From: JBBTRN01 sp038065175
Lineage (GTDB): Bacteria; Patescibacteriota; Doudnabacteria; UBA920
Direction of reading: 5' to 3'
Length of the DNA: 12,342 nt
Assembly: GCA_038065175.1 (NCBI GenBank)
Contig: JBBTRN010000041.1
Span: 1-12,342, forward strand
The translations under genes and the position numbers were made by a program. How positions within the stretch are numbered: position 1 is the first letter of the stretch; each line of letters starts with the position of its first letter. Below are positions 6,101 through 12,323 of the stretch, in pieces. The notes below the pieces were generated by a model. The model was given only the letters and a program-made list of their open reading frames with translations. It was not told where the DNA came from and did no database searches.

Positions 6101-6449
6101 AATTTATGGCGGGGATAGGGGCTGAATGAACAATTTTGCCGTGCCGGTCACGAGCTGTAATTGCCCGTGCCTTACAAGGCGGCGGCATTTTGATGGTGAA
6201 AGAAAATGATATAAATTTTACTTCTTCCCCCAATACCGAATGTCTGATTGTGTTCGCTCCATACCGATTTTAAAGTTCATATAAGTTTTGATTCTTGAGC
6301 GAAGCCGAAGGATCAGTGGTTCGGCTACGCTCAACATTGGAATCTGCGCCTTCGGGAGGCTCAAACAGCAAATTCTGCTTGGATAATAAACAAACCTAAG
6401 TATATGTTAAACCGTTATTTTAGCCAAGACGCCCTGTTTTTCCTTTTTG
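6101..6449. other. Gene-free stretch between the zeta module and the HAD operon
   Basis: About 350 bases without a convincing gene. It holds a 15-bp inverted repeat (6295-6334), a small GC hairpin (about 6349-6361), and a short plus-strand frame (6193-6273, 26 codons) that might be a gene remnant. The promoter of the next operon follows at 6450. Confidence 0.6.
6295..6334. repeat. Inverted repeat, probably a dispersed palindromic element
   Basis: Arms TTGAGCGAAGCCGAA (6295-6309) and its complement (6320-6334) pair over 15 bp with one mismatch around a 10-base loop. The AAGCCGAAGGATC wording is typical of dispersed palindromes in CPR and other genomes. No gene adjoins its ends closely enough to make it a terminator. 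Confidence 0.6.
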
Positions 6450-6458
6450 TGCTAAAAT
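6450..6458 (+). promoter_or_regulatory. Extended -10 promoter of the orphan-HAD operon
   Basis: TGC at 6450-6452 and TAAAAT at 6453-6458, then six bases and ATG at 6465. No -35 is evident. The message would be leaderless, and the promoter fixes the start of the first gene. Confidence 0.65.
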
Positions 6459-6464
6459 AGCATT

Positions 6465-6932
6465 ATGACCAAACGAGGTATAACTGGAGGTTTCTGGCGA
6501 AGAATGGAGCCTGGCAGTTTGAGAGAAACCGCGGAAAAGTTTGCGGCAAAATCGCCGCGGGCCCGCGCGGAAACCGCCAAGGCAATGCCGGTTTCCGAAA
6601 TCGAGCCAGTATTCCTTTCGGAATATGGAGAAAAGTGTCAAAGCGAAAAACTTCAGCCAGGTTTTCTGAATGCCCTGTCCCGTATATTGACTGGCGCGGA
6701 TTTTTCGCCGGCAGAAAGTCCGGTGATGCTTGCAAACCGAATAGACAGCCTGGCGCAATCACAGAATGCGAAAATCAGCTGCAGGCTGGTAGGCCAAAGG
6801 CTGTATTTTTCGTTTCAGTATGGCGAGCCGGAAATCGGATTTTATTATCTTTCATATGAGGCGGTTGGCCGCTTAAGACAGAGAGCGTTAGGGCGGCAAA
6901 CGAAGAAGTCTCAAAAAAAGGCGATGTTATGA
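6465..6932 (+). CDS. Orphan protein, first gene of the HAD operon
   Basis: A 155-residue protein that I do not recognise. The N-terminal 40 residues are basic and Ala-rich, with a SPRARAETAKAM stretch; the middle is mixed and helical; the part near 105-138 (ISCRLVGQRLYFSFQYGEPE, then IGFYYLSYEAVGRL) looks like a beta hairpin and helix; the tail RQTKKSQKKAML is strongly basic. No signal peptide or membrane segment is visible. The start at 6465 is six bases after an extended -10 box, so it is leaderless. The TGA stop overlaps the ATG of the phosphatase gene (ATGA at 6929-6932), which couples the two. A basic tail could bind nucleic acid, but nothing in the sequence proves this. Confidence 0.7.
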   Translation: MTKRGITGGFWRRMEPGSLRETAEKFAAKSPRARAETAKAMPVSEIEPVFLSEYGEKCQSEKLQPGFLNALSRILTGADFSPAESPVMLANRIDSLAQSQNAKISCRLVGQRLYFSFQYGEPEIGFYYLSYEAVGRLRQRALGRQTKKSQKKAML

Positions 6933-7765
6933 AGACCATCAATCTTAAAAAGCTTAGACCCTCCGCCAAAGGCGGGCACAGCGCCTTTGGCGGAAAAAAA
7001 CTCATAGTTTTCGACCTTGACGGCACATTGGCTCCGACCAAGGCTCAAATGGATAGCGAAATGGCCGGGCTAATTAAGCGTTTGTTGATGCGCTACAAAG
7101 TCGCGGTAATAGGCGGCGGGAAGTTACAATTGTTTCAGCACCAATTTTTAAGCCGTTTAAAAGTTCCCAAGGCTCTTTTAAAAAATTTATCCCTTTTTCC
7201 TGTTACCGCTACAACCTATTTGCATTATCATAACGGCTGGAAAAGGGTTTATGAGCATAAGCTTACTAAAGCCCAAGTAAAAAATATTTTAGGAGCTTTT
7301 CACCAGGTGTTTAAAGAAATTGATTATAAAAAACCAAAAAAAACCTACGGTCAAATAATAGAAAATCGGGGGAGTCAGGTTACCTGGTCGGCTTTGGGGC
7401 AAGATGTAGTAAAAGTTTTAGGTAAAAAAGGCATTGCATTAAAAAATAAGTGGCGGGATAAAAATACGCCATTAAAATTAAAAATCGCTGGGCTCCTAAA
7501 AAAATATTTGCCGGATTTGGAAGTCCACGCGGCTGGGCATACATCAATAGATGTCACTAAAAAGGGGATAGATAAGGGCTATGGTTTAAGGCAAATGCAA
7601 AAATATTTACGCGTGCCAATTAGGCAGATGCTCTTTGCCGGCGATGCAATTTTCAAAGGCGGCAACGATTACGCCGTGGTTAAGACCGGCGTGGATTATA
7701 TGAAGGTAAAAGACCCAAAAGACACAAAAAAGATTATTCGGCATCTGTTATCTTTGTCATCCTGA
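6929..7765 (+). CDS. HAD-IIB hydrolase, phosphomannomutase-like
   Basis: A 278-residue cytosolic phosphatase of the HAD superfamily, type IIB. Motif I is FDLDGTLAPTK with nucleophile D29 and acid D31; the GGG at about residues 62-64 fits motif II in position; the cap domain carries HAAGHTSIDVTKKGIDKGYGL, the substrate loop typical of the phosphomannomutase and sugar-phosphatase branch; motif IV is GDAIFKGGNDY (G238, D239, D247). The likely role is hydrolysis or isomerisation of a sugar phosphate, but specificity cannot be read. Residues 11-22 (PSAKGGHSAFGG) are encoded by a palindromic repeat and extend the N-terminus before the first strand. It is coupled to the upstream orphan gene by an ATGA overlap. 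Confidence 0.88.
   Translation: MKTINLKKLRPSAKGGHSAFGGKKLIVFDLDGTLAPTKAQMDSEMAGLIKRLLMRYKVAVIGGGKLQLFQHQFLSRLKVPKALLKNLSLFPVTATTYLHYHNGWKRVYEHKLTKAQVKNILGAFHQVFKEIDYKKPKKTYGQIIENRGSQVTWSALGQDVVKVLGKKGIALKNKWRDKNTPLKLKIAGLLKKYLPDLEVHAAGHTSIDVTKKGIDKGYGLRQMQKYLRVPIRQMLFAGDAIFKGGNDYAVVKTGVDYMKVKDPKDTKKIIRHLLSLSS
6962..6994. repeat. 13-bp perfect palindrome inserted in frame in the HAD gene
   Basis: Arms TCCGCCAAAGGCG (6962-6974) and its exact complement (6982-6994) with a 7-base loop. It encodes SAKGGHSAFGG just before the first catalytic strand. The TCCGCCTTTGGCGGA wording is a familiar dispersed repeat of Parcubacteria-like genomes, both between and within genes. Confidence 0.75.
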
Positions 7766-7812
7766 TGAAAATCGGGATCCAGATTTTAATGTTAAACTTC
7801 ATAAAAATGATG

Positions 7813-7844
7813 ATCAGCGGCCGCGCACGAGGCGGGCCGCTGAT
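7813..7844. terminator. Hairpin between convergent genes, probable terminator
   Basis: A 10-bp perfect stem ATCAGCGGCC / GGCCGCTGAT (7813-7822 with 7835-7844), extended inside by three further pairs. It starts 7 bases past the stop of the minus-strand orphan gene; read on that strand the tail is CATCATTTTTATG. The phosphatase gene ends 47 bases to its left, so it may serve both. Confidence 0.6.
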
Positions 7845-7851
7845 TTGGTGA

Positions 7852-8466
7852 TTAGAGCGTAATCACCTCAAAGTTGAATCGTTCCGATGGCAGGGCAGAG
7901 ATGGGCGCCGGATTAAGGTCCATCCAAACCTGGTAGGTTTGGGGCATAACTGTACCGTTCAGGTACAAAAGGAACCCGTCGGAGAAACACACCAAAGGTG
8001 GTGGTTGCCGGAATGTGAGCCTGAGGCCTACGGCTTTTTCCAAGTTGATGTCCTTGGTCCCTATCTGTTTGTCGGTCAGTAGGCTCACAAAGCTACTGCG
8101 GCCGGCATGAGGCCAGACGTCTGGTTGTAGTAGTGGTCGTAGATGCGGTTGGCTTCCGAATGTGATCTCGCATTGCCGGATCCATTCTATGATGCTGTCA
8201 CCCCAATGCCAGTGGTGTACGAGCTTCAGGTATTCGTCGACCAGGTTGAGCGCCAGCTCCATTTTTCGGCTTTGCACTTGTTCAATCGTGGCCACATTGT
8301 CTAGCACAATATGTGGCACGAGGTCCTCTTCTACAACATGGGATGCCATTCCCATCATGCGATACGACCGTCGCGGATTACTTTCGTTGCTCACAAATAA
8401 TGGAGGAAGCTCAAACAAATCATCCCCCGGAATTTCCACGAACTGCCTATTACCAAAGATATGCAT
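7852..8466 (-). CDS. Orphan protein with HHWHWG motif
   Basis: A 204-residue protein I do not recognise. The start is set at 8466 (MHIFGNRQF) because GGAGG lies five bases before it; an in-frame ATG at 8478 overlaps that ribosome site. The N-terminal half is acidic with short hydrophobic blocks; the centre carries EYLKLVHHWHWGDSIIEWIR, a helix rich in His and Trp that might bind a metal; the C-terminal part (LRLTFRQPPPLVCFSDGFLL, then YLNGTVMPQTYQVWMDL) looks beta-rich. No signal peptide or membrane span. Its GC content is visibly higher than in the flanking genes and it is a single-gene unit with its own promoter, Shine-Dalgarno and terminator. The HHWH motif recurs in the next gene. Confidence 0.7.
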   Translation of the reverse strand: MHIFGNRQFVEIPGDDLFELPPLFVSNESNPRRSYRMMGMASHVVEEDLVPHIVLDNVATIEQVQSRKMELALNLVDEYLKLVHHWHWGDSIIEWIRQCEITFGSQPHLRPLLQPDVWPHAGRSSFVSLLTDKQIGTKDINLEKAVGLRLTFRQPPPLVCFSDGFLLYLNGTVMPQTYQVWMDLNPAPISALPSERFNFEVITL

Positions 8467-8496
8467 GACTTCCTCCATTCGGAAAGATTTTCAATC

Positions 8497-8525
8497 ATAA
8501 TAGCAAAAAATAAACTTTTTGCAAA
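8497..8525 (-). promoter_or_regulatory. Promoter of the HHWHWG orphan gene
   Basis: On the minus strand TTTGCA (8525-8520) and TATTAT (8502-8497), with TGC before the -10, are 17 bases apart. The leader is about 25 bases and contains the GGAGG at 8476-8472, so this gene is led by a normal 5' UTR, unlike its leaderless neighbours. Confidence 0.5.
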
Positions 8526-8533
8526 AGAAAAGC

Positions 8534-8564
8534 GGCAGTCCCAACCTGAATGGTCGGGACTGCC
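8534..8564 (-). terminator. Rho-independent terminator of the 93-residue orphan gene
   Basis: A 9-bp GC-rich stem (8534-8542 with 8556-8564), extended by two pairs, lies a few bases after the stop at 8568. Read on the minus strand it is followed by GCTTTTCTTTTGC. The same T-rich stretch overlaps the -35 region of the next promoter. Confidence 0.75.
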
Positions 8565-8567
8565 TGC

Positions 8568-8849
8568 TTAGGCGACTCTGCGGACGAGAGTGAGCTTGGA
8601 TACCACATCGGCAATGTTAACTCGCAGGTGGATAATGACAAGCTCTACTAAGGGGTCTTGGCGCATGGCTTCCCAATCACCATCCCAGTTTTTAATTTCC
8701 GCTAACAGTGCGTCGTTCTCCGTTAGGCCGGTAAGGTACCCTACTTCAAATCCGTGCCAATGGTGTTGTAGAGCCATCGCATTCATGATTTCAGATGTGT
8801 GGTGAGGCGTAACGCCTATAATTTCTAAAACATTTTGCCATCGCGCCAT
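8568..8849 (-). CDS. Orphan 93-residue protein with HHWHGF motif
   Basis: A 93-residue protein I do not recognise. AGGAGG at 8861-8856 lies six bases before the ATG, a textbook ribosome site that fixes the start. The product is helical: MARWQNVLEIIGVTPHHTSE, then NAMALQHHWHGFEVGYLTGL, an acidic DALLAEIKNWDGDWEAM stretch and a hydrophobic ending LVIIHLRVNIADVVSKL. Several His and Trp residues stand out. It follows trpS by 47 bases on the same strand but a hairpin with a T-rich tail separates them, and no clear -10 box is visible in the gap, so partial read-through from trpS is possible. It shares the HHWH motif, an SD-led start and raised GC with the next gene downstream. Confidence 0.7.
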   Translation of the reverse strand: MARWQNVLEIIGVTPHHTSEIMNAMALQHHWHGFEVGYLTGLTENDALLAEIKNWDGDWEAMRQDPLVELVIIHLRVNIADVVSKLTLVRRVA

Positions 8850-8884
8850 GGCAGGCCTCCTGTTTTGATTTCAAACGAAAAATA

Positions 8885-8908
8885 GGACAGCCGTTTTTAC
8901 AGCAGTCC
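8885..8908 (-). terminator. Terminator overlapping the trpS stop
   Basis: GGAC and GC arms (8885-8891 with 8902-8908, one A-A mismatch) form a hairpin that includes the trpS stop codon. On the minus strand it is followed by TATTTTTCG. Confidence 0.5.
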
Positions 8909-9892
8909 GATTTTTTGTTTGACTTCTTTTAGGGTTTCCGCGGCTATTTTGCGCGCGCGCGAAGCCCCATCTTCCAGAACTTGTTTTAGGTGGTCTGGTT
9001 TGGCCAGTAATTCCTTTTTCTTTTCCCTGAATCCCGCAAAATATTCGGCAATATCATTTGCTAAGACTTCTTTAAGTTCGCTGTATTTTAAAATACCATC
9101 ACTTTGCTGTTTTTTGAATTTTGATGCATCATCAGCCTTTCCAAAATGCGCCAAAAGTTCCATTAAGTTTTTTTCTCCGGGCAATCCCTTGCCCGGGACG
9201 CTGGCCGTGACCGCGGATTTTAATTTACTTTGGATTTCCGCGGGTTCATCATCAAGGAAAATACAGCCGCCCGGATCAGACTTGGACATTTTTTGCTCCG
9301 GCTTCTTTAAATCCATGACTTTGGGAAACTTGGTCCAAAGGGGCTTTATTTCGGTAAAAGTTTGGCCGAAGCGGTTGTTAAATTTTTTTACAATAGTATT
9401 GGTGAGCTCCAAATGCTGTTTTTGGTCAAGGCCCACGGGAACGGCTAAAGGCTTATAAAGCAAAATATCCGCGGCTTGCAAGACCGGGTAATCAAACAAA
9501 CCCATATTAATATTTTTATTTTGTTTTTGGGCTTTGTCTTTAAACTGGGTCATGCGCTCTAGCTCTGCCAGTGGGGTGATGCAGTTAAAAATCCAGGCTA
9601 GTTCCGTGTGTTCCGGTAAATGCGACTGGACAAAGAGCGTCGATTTTTCGGGGTCAACCCCTGCGGCCAGAAAATTCGCGGCCAAGTCTAAAATTTGGCT
9701 TGGTTTTTCTTTTGGCTCAAAATCACCGCTTATGGAATGGTAGTCAACAATACAAAAAAAGCAATTATATTCGCCGCTACCTGCCTGACCGGCAGGCAGG
9801 TTTTGCAAGGCTACAAAATTGCTCAAAGCGCCTAAGTAATTGCCAATATGCAGTTTGCCCGAAGGCTGAATGCCGGATAGGATAGTTTGCAT
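8897..9892 (-). CDS. trpS: Tryptophanyl-tRNA synthetase
   Basis: A 331-residue class I aminoacyl-tRNA synthetase that charges tRNA-Trp in the cytosol; bacterial TrpS is usually about 330 residues. Visible are GIQPSGKLHIGNYLGAL with the HIGH-type motif HIGN at 15-18, the Rossmann fold with VDYHSISG, the PVLQAADILLYK block, the VPVGLDQKQHLELT substrate region, and KMSKS at 201-205. The start is the ATG at 9892, since a perfect extended -10 (TGCTATAAT) ends six bases before it; a TTG at 9910 would lie upstream of that box. Residues 32-38 (LPAGQAG) come from a palindromic repeat inserted in frame in the loop before the second strand. The gene ends inside a terminator. Confidence 0.97.
   Translation of the reverse strand: MQTILSGIQPSGKLHIGNYLGALSNFVALQNLPAGQAGSGEYNCFFCIVDYHSISGDFEPKEKPSQILDLAANFLAAGVDPEKSTLFVQSHLPEHTELAWIFNCITPLAELERMTQFKDKAQKQNKNINMGLFDYPVLQAADILLYKPLAVPVGLDQKQHLELTNTIVKKFNNRFGQTFTEIKPLWTKFPKVMDLKKPEQKMSKSDPGGCIFLDDEPAEIQSKLKSAVTASVPGKGLPGEKNLMELLAHFGKADDASKFKKQQSDGILKYSELKEVLANDIAEYFAGFREKKKELLAKPDHLKQVLEDGASRARKIAAETLKEVKQKIGLL
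9779..9801. repeat. Palindromic repeat inserted in frame in trpS
   Basis: Arms ACCTGCCTG (9779-9787) and CAGGCAGGT (9793-9801) are perfect complements around a 5-base centre. It encodes LPAGQAG. The CCTGCCTGCCGGCAGGCAGG family is a common dispersed palindrome in Parcubacteria-like genomes, often read as PAGQAG or PAGRQAG in proteins. Confidence 0.75.
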
Positions 9893-9898
9893 ATACGC

Positions 9899-9907
9899 AT
9901 TATAGCA
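9899..9907 (-). promoter_or_regulatory. Extended -10 promoter of trpS
   Basis: TGCTATAAT reads from 9907 to 9899 on the minus strand, then six bases and the ATG at 9892. The transcript should be leaderless. No -35 is evident. Confidence 0.65.
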
Positions 9908-9964
9908 CAAGGATTGTCCTCTGCCCTTTAAGGGCGCAGAAGAAAATTTATACTTCTATTATTA

Positions 9965-10004
9965 CCCCAGTTAAATATTCGCTTCGCGAATTAATTTAAC
10001 GGGG
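9965..10004. terminator. Long hairpin after rnj, possible terminator
   Basis: About 17 base pairs with two bulges: 9965-9968 with 10001-10004, 9970-9976 with 9994-10000, and 9977-9982 with 9986-9991 around a 3-base loop. It begins 10 bases after the rnj stop. The minus-strand tail (TAATAATAG) is poor in T, so it may stabilise the 3' end or block exonucleases instead of terminating. Confidence 0.45.
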
Positions 10005-10013
10005 CAAGCCGGC

Positions 10014-11855
10014 TTAGATCTCTATAATAACTGGCAGGATCATGGGGCGGCGTTCGGTCTTTTGGTACAGATATTCCCCGACTTCATCTCTTATGATGTT
10101 CCGCAAATACGCCCAGTTGGGCTCAAGTTTTTCTTTGCCCTTGCTTTCCACGAGTTTGCGCACTTCATGTTTGACTTCGCGGATTAGGTCGTCATTGCCT
10201 TTCATGTAAATGAATCCGCGGGAAATAATATCCGGCTGGCTGATCATTTTTCCGTCCCTGCGGTTTAAGGTGATAATAATTACGAACATTCCGTCCTGGG
10301 CCATTACTTGGCGGTCGCGGATAACCACTTCACCGACGTCGCCTATCCCTAAGCCGTCAATAAAGACATAGCCGGAGGTAACACGCGCGTCTTCCACGAT
10401 TTTTGCTTCGCGCGCGGAATTGATTTCCAGGATTTGTCCATTGTCGAGCGAAAAAACATGATTTTCCGGAATGCCCATAGCTTTGCCCAAGTTGGCGTGG
10501 GCCACTATCATATGGTGCTCGCCGTGGATGGGCATAAAGAATTTGGGTTTGACCAAAGCCATCATGAGTTTTAATTCTTCCTGGTGCGCGTGTCCGGAAG
10601 TGTGGATGTCTAAAGTTTTATTATAGACTACATCCGCGCCCAAGCGGGTAAGGTTAGACAATACTGCGGCCACACTCCTTTCATTACCCGGAATTGGGGT
10701 TGCGGAAACTATGGCCGTGTCGCCTTTTTTAATTTTTACGCTTTTGTGGTCGCCGCGCGCCATGCGCGCGAGGCCAGCCGCGTCTTCGCCCTGGCTGCCG
10801 GTGGTGAGTATGACAATTTGGTTGTCCGGATATTTTTTTGCCTGTTCGCTTTTTATTACAATTTTCGGCTGGATTTTTAAGTAACCCAAAGACAGCGCAA
10901 TTTCAATGTTATTTACTAAAGACCTTCCGGTGACTACAATTTTGCGGTTGTATTTGGCCGCGGAATCGAACACCTGTTGGACGCGGGAAATGTTGGTGCT
11001 AAAGGAGGCAAAAATAACCCTGCCCTTAATTTCCGAAAACAGCCGGTCAATAGTTTGGCCGAGTTCGCGCTCACTCATACAGTAGCCGGGTTTTACCGCG
11101 TTGGTGGAATCTGACATTAAGAGCAGTACGCCTTCAGAAGCGAATTTGGCAATTTTTTGGAATTCGCTCGGTTTGTTGTCGGCCGGAGTGTGGTCAAATT
11201 TCCAGTCAGTCGCGTAAATAATTTGGCCCACCGGCGTTGTTATAGAAAGGCCAATGGAGTCAGGGATGTTATGGTTAAGCCTAAAAAAGCGCAGGCGGAA
11301 GCTACCCAAAGCCAGCACATCATCTATTTTAAAGGTGTTAATTTTAGTCCGGTTTAAAAGTCCGAATTCTTCCACGCGTTTTTTTATAAAGCCCGCAGTA
11401 AGCGGCATGGTGTAAATCGGCGGGTCCCCGATTTTAGGTAAAATGTAGGGGATAGCGCCAATGTGGTCTAAGTGGCCGTGGGTAATAATTACCCCGCGGA
11501 TCCTCTTTTTGTTTTGTTCCAGCCACTTGGTGTCCGGAATAATGTAATCAATCCCGGGCATGGTTTCGTCAGGGAATGCTAGTCCCATATCAATAACAAT
11601 CAAATCATCGCCGTATTCCAGAACAGTCATATTTTCACCGACTTCTTCCACGCCGCCCATAGGGATTATGCGCAAGTTTTGCCTGGACGCGGTGTAATTG
11701 CTGGTTGTTGGCATTAATTTGCCGGCTTCAGGCAAAGGAGTGTCTATGGTTTTGTCTAGACTATCTTTGCCGTGGAATTTTTTTTGGCCAAACGTCTGTC
11801 CGGCCGATTTTTGCACCATTGGCCTTTGGGACCTATATATATTCTTTTTTATCAT
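10014..11855 (-). CDS. rnj: Ribonuclease J
   Basis: A 613-residue metallo-beta-lactamase/beta-CASP ribonuclease with 5'-to-3' exo- and endonuclease activity, a central enzyme of RNA decay and maturation in bacteria that lack RNase E. Residues 1-58 are a basic, low-complexity extension before the conserved core, which begins LRIIPMGGVEEVGENM; the Bacillus enzymes of about 555 residues lack such a length. The zinc motif THGHLDHIGA is at 125-134 (H126, H128, D130, H131), later histidines include FRLNHNIPDSIG, the beta-CASP domain carries VTGRSLVNN and TTGSQGE, and HTSGHAHQEE and MPIHGEHHM are the later metal and substrate motifs. The C-terminal domain ends ILPVIIEI. No Shine-Dalgarno precedes the ATG. 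A promoter at 12078-12106 gives a leader of about 215 bases with strong potential structure. Confidence 0.97.
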   Translation of the reverse strand: MIKKNIYRSQRPMVQKSAGQTFGQKKFHGKDSLDKTIDTPLPEAGKLMPTTSNYTASRQNLRIIPMGGVEEVGENMTVLEYGDDLIVIDMGLAFPDETMPGIDYIIPDTKWLEQNKKRIRGVIITHGHLDHIGAIPYILPKIGDPPIYTMPLTAGFIKKRVEEFGLLNRTKINTFKIDDVLALGSFRLRFFRLNHNIPDSIGLSITTPVGQIIYATDWKFDHTPADNKPSEFQKIAKFASEGVLLLMSDSTNAVKPGYCMSERELGQTIDRLFSEIKGRVIFASFSTNISRVQQVFDSAAKYNRKIVVTGRSLVNNIEIALSLGYLKIQPKIVIKSEQAKKYPDNQIVILTTGSQGEDAAGLARMARGDHKSVKIKKGDTAIVSATPIPGNERSVAAVLSNLTRLGADVVYNKTLDIHTSGHAHQEELKLMMALVKPKFFMPIHGEHHMIVAHANLGKAMGIPENHVFSLDNGQILEINSAREAKIVEDARVTSGYVFIDGLGIGDVGEVVIRDRQVMAQDGMFVIIITLNRRDGKMISQPDIISRGFIYMKGNDDLIREVKHEVRKLVESKGKEKLEPNWAYLRNIIRDEVGEYLYQKTERRPMILPVIIEI

Positions 11856-11896
11856 TTCTGATTTTCTTTTGCGTCCCTTTTAGGAATTCCACCCTG

Positions 11897-12047
11897 CCAA
11901 AAGGTTAGAGGCGAGGAGTCGCCTTTGGGGGGGTCGGCTTATTACTAATGGGATTATCGCAAATCTTGCTCTTAGCAAAGAAGCTAGAGCTTAATATTTT
12001 ATTGTGCTAATTATCAGACTTTCCCAAGTGGCTTCCACAGCCGACCT
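11897..12047 (-). ncRNA. Candidate structured leader RNA of rnj
   Basis: Read on the minus strand, AGGTCGGCT near 12047-12039 pairs with AGCCGACC at 11939-11932 (8 bp plus one G-U), closing about 100 bases. Inside lie GTGG-AAG-CCAC (12038-12028), directly stacked on the closing helix, and an 8-bp hairpin with one bulge (11990-11968). After the closing helix comes a second hairpin, AGGCGA / TCGCCT (11924-11909) with outer CCAAA pairs to 11897. A G7 run (11927-11933) abuts the closing strand. This layout of a closed multi-branch fold plus a following hairpin in front of a start codon suggests a riboswitch-like or autoregulatory leader. I do not recognise a known class. Confidence 0.4.
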
Positions 12048-12077
12048 AAGACAAGTCAAATTTTGTAGCTATTGTAT

Positions 12078-12106
12078 ATTATATCACACTCCATGCATCA
12101 ACGCAA
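12078..12106 (-). promoter_or_regulatory. Promoter of rnj
   Basis: On the minus strand TTGCGT (12106-12101), a 17-base spacer ending in TGA, and TATAAT (12083-12078). It is the best -35/-10 pair in the window. The predicted start near 12071 leaves about 215 bases before the rnj ATG. Confidence 0.65.
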
Positions 12107-12160
12107 CCAATAAATCGAATTTACCTTTATTTAAAGTAGAAATAATGTTCGAGTAAGTAG

Positions 12161-12308
12161 TGGGCACGAGAGGATTTGAACCCCAGTAGCAGTCGTTGCG
12201 ATTCTCATCGGCTCCGCTACGGGGCAAGCCTCGACGGGATTACTTCCATCCCGCATCATTTTAATTTTTCTTAAATTGTATAATTGGAGTATATTTACAA
12301 CAAAGTAC
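12161..12308 (-). ncRNA. Candidate small RNA with a tRNA/tmRNA-like 3' end
   Basis: On the minus strand, an AT-rich 5' part is followed by three hairpins: CGGGAT / ATCCCG (12253-12235), GGCT / AGCC with an inner CCG / CGG (12230-12210) and CGAT-GAGA-ATCG (12210-12199). Then comes GGTTCAAATCC (12182-12172), which fits the T-arm consensus, and CGTGCCC plus A (12168-12161), which looks like an acceptor 3' strand and discriminator. No matching 5' acceptor (GGGCACG) lies upstream in the window, the T-stem has one mismatch, and no CCA is encoded, so it is not a normal tRNA. It could be the end of a tmRNA cut by the window, a tRNA remnant at an integration site, or a new small RNA. Confidence 0.35.
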
Positions 12309-12314
12309 GAACCT

Positions 12315-12323
12315 ATTTTAGCA
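12315..12323 (-). promoter_or_regulatory. Extended -10 promoter before the T-arm RNA
   Basis: TGCTAAAAT reads from 12323 to 12315 on the minus strand, the same box used by three genes here, but six bases on there is GTA, not ATG. The transcript would start near 12308 and run into the hairpin region, as expected for an RNA gene. Confidence 0.5.

Noticed and set aside
6193..6273. 26-codon frame, open further upstream as an AVIARALQGGGILMVKE reading that faintly recalls a NUDIX N-terminus
   Set aside because: Too short, no promoter or ribosome site, and nothing of the NUDIX box follows; at most a decayed fragment.
9919..9942. Small GC hairpin between rnj and trpS as a terminator
   Set aside because: The stem has a bulge and no T-run follows on either strand; the larger hairpin at 9965-10004 is the better candidate.
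12161..12250. Canonical tRNA gene on the minus strand
   Set aside because: T-arm and acceptor 3' strand are present but no complementary 5' acceptor, D-arm or anticodon arm can be fitted at tRNA distances.
12235..12270. Plus-strand terminator (6-bp stem then T-rich tail)
   Set aside because: No plus-strand gene or promoter lies upstream of it; the hairpin is better explained as part of the minus-strand RNA.
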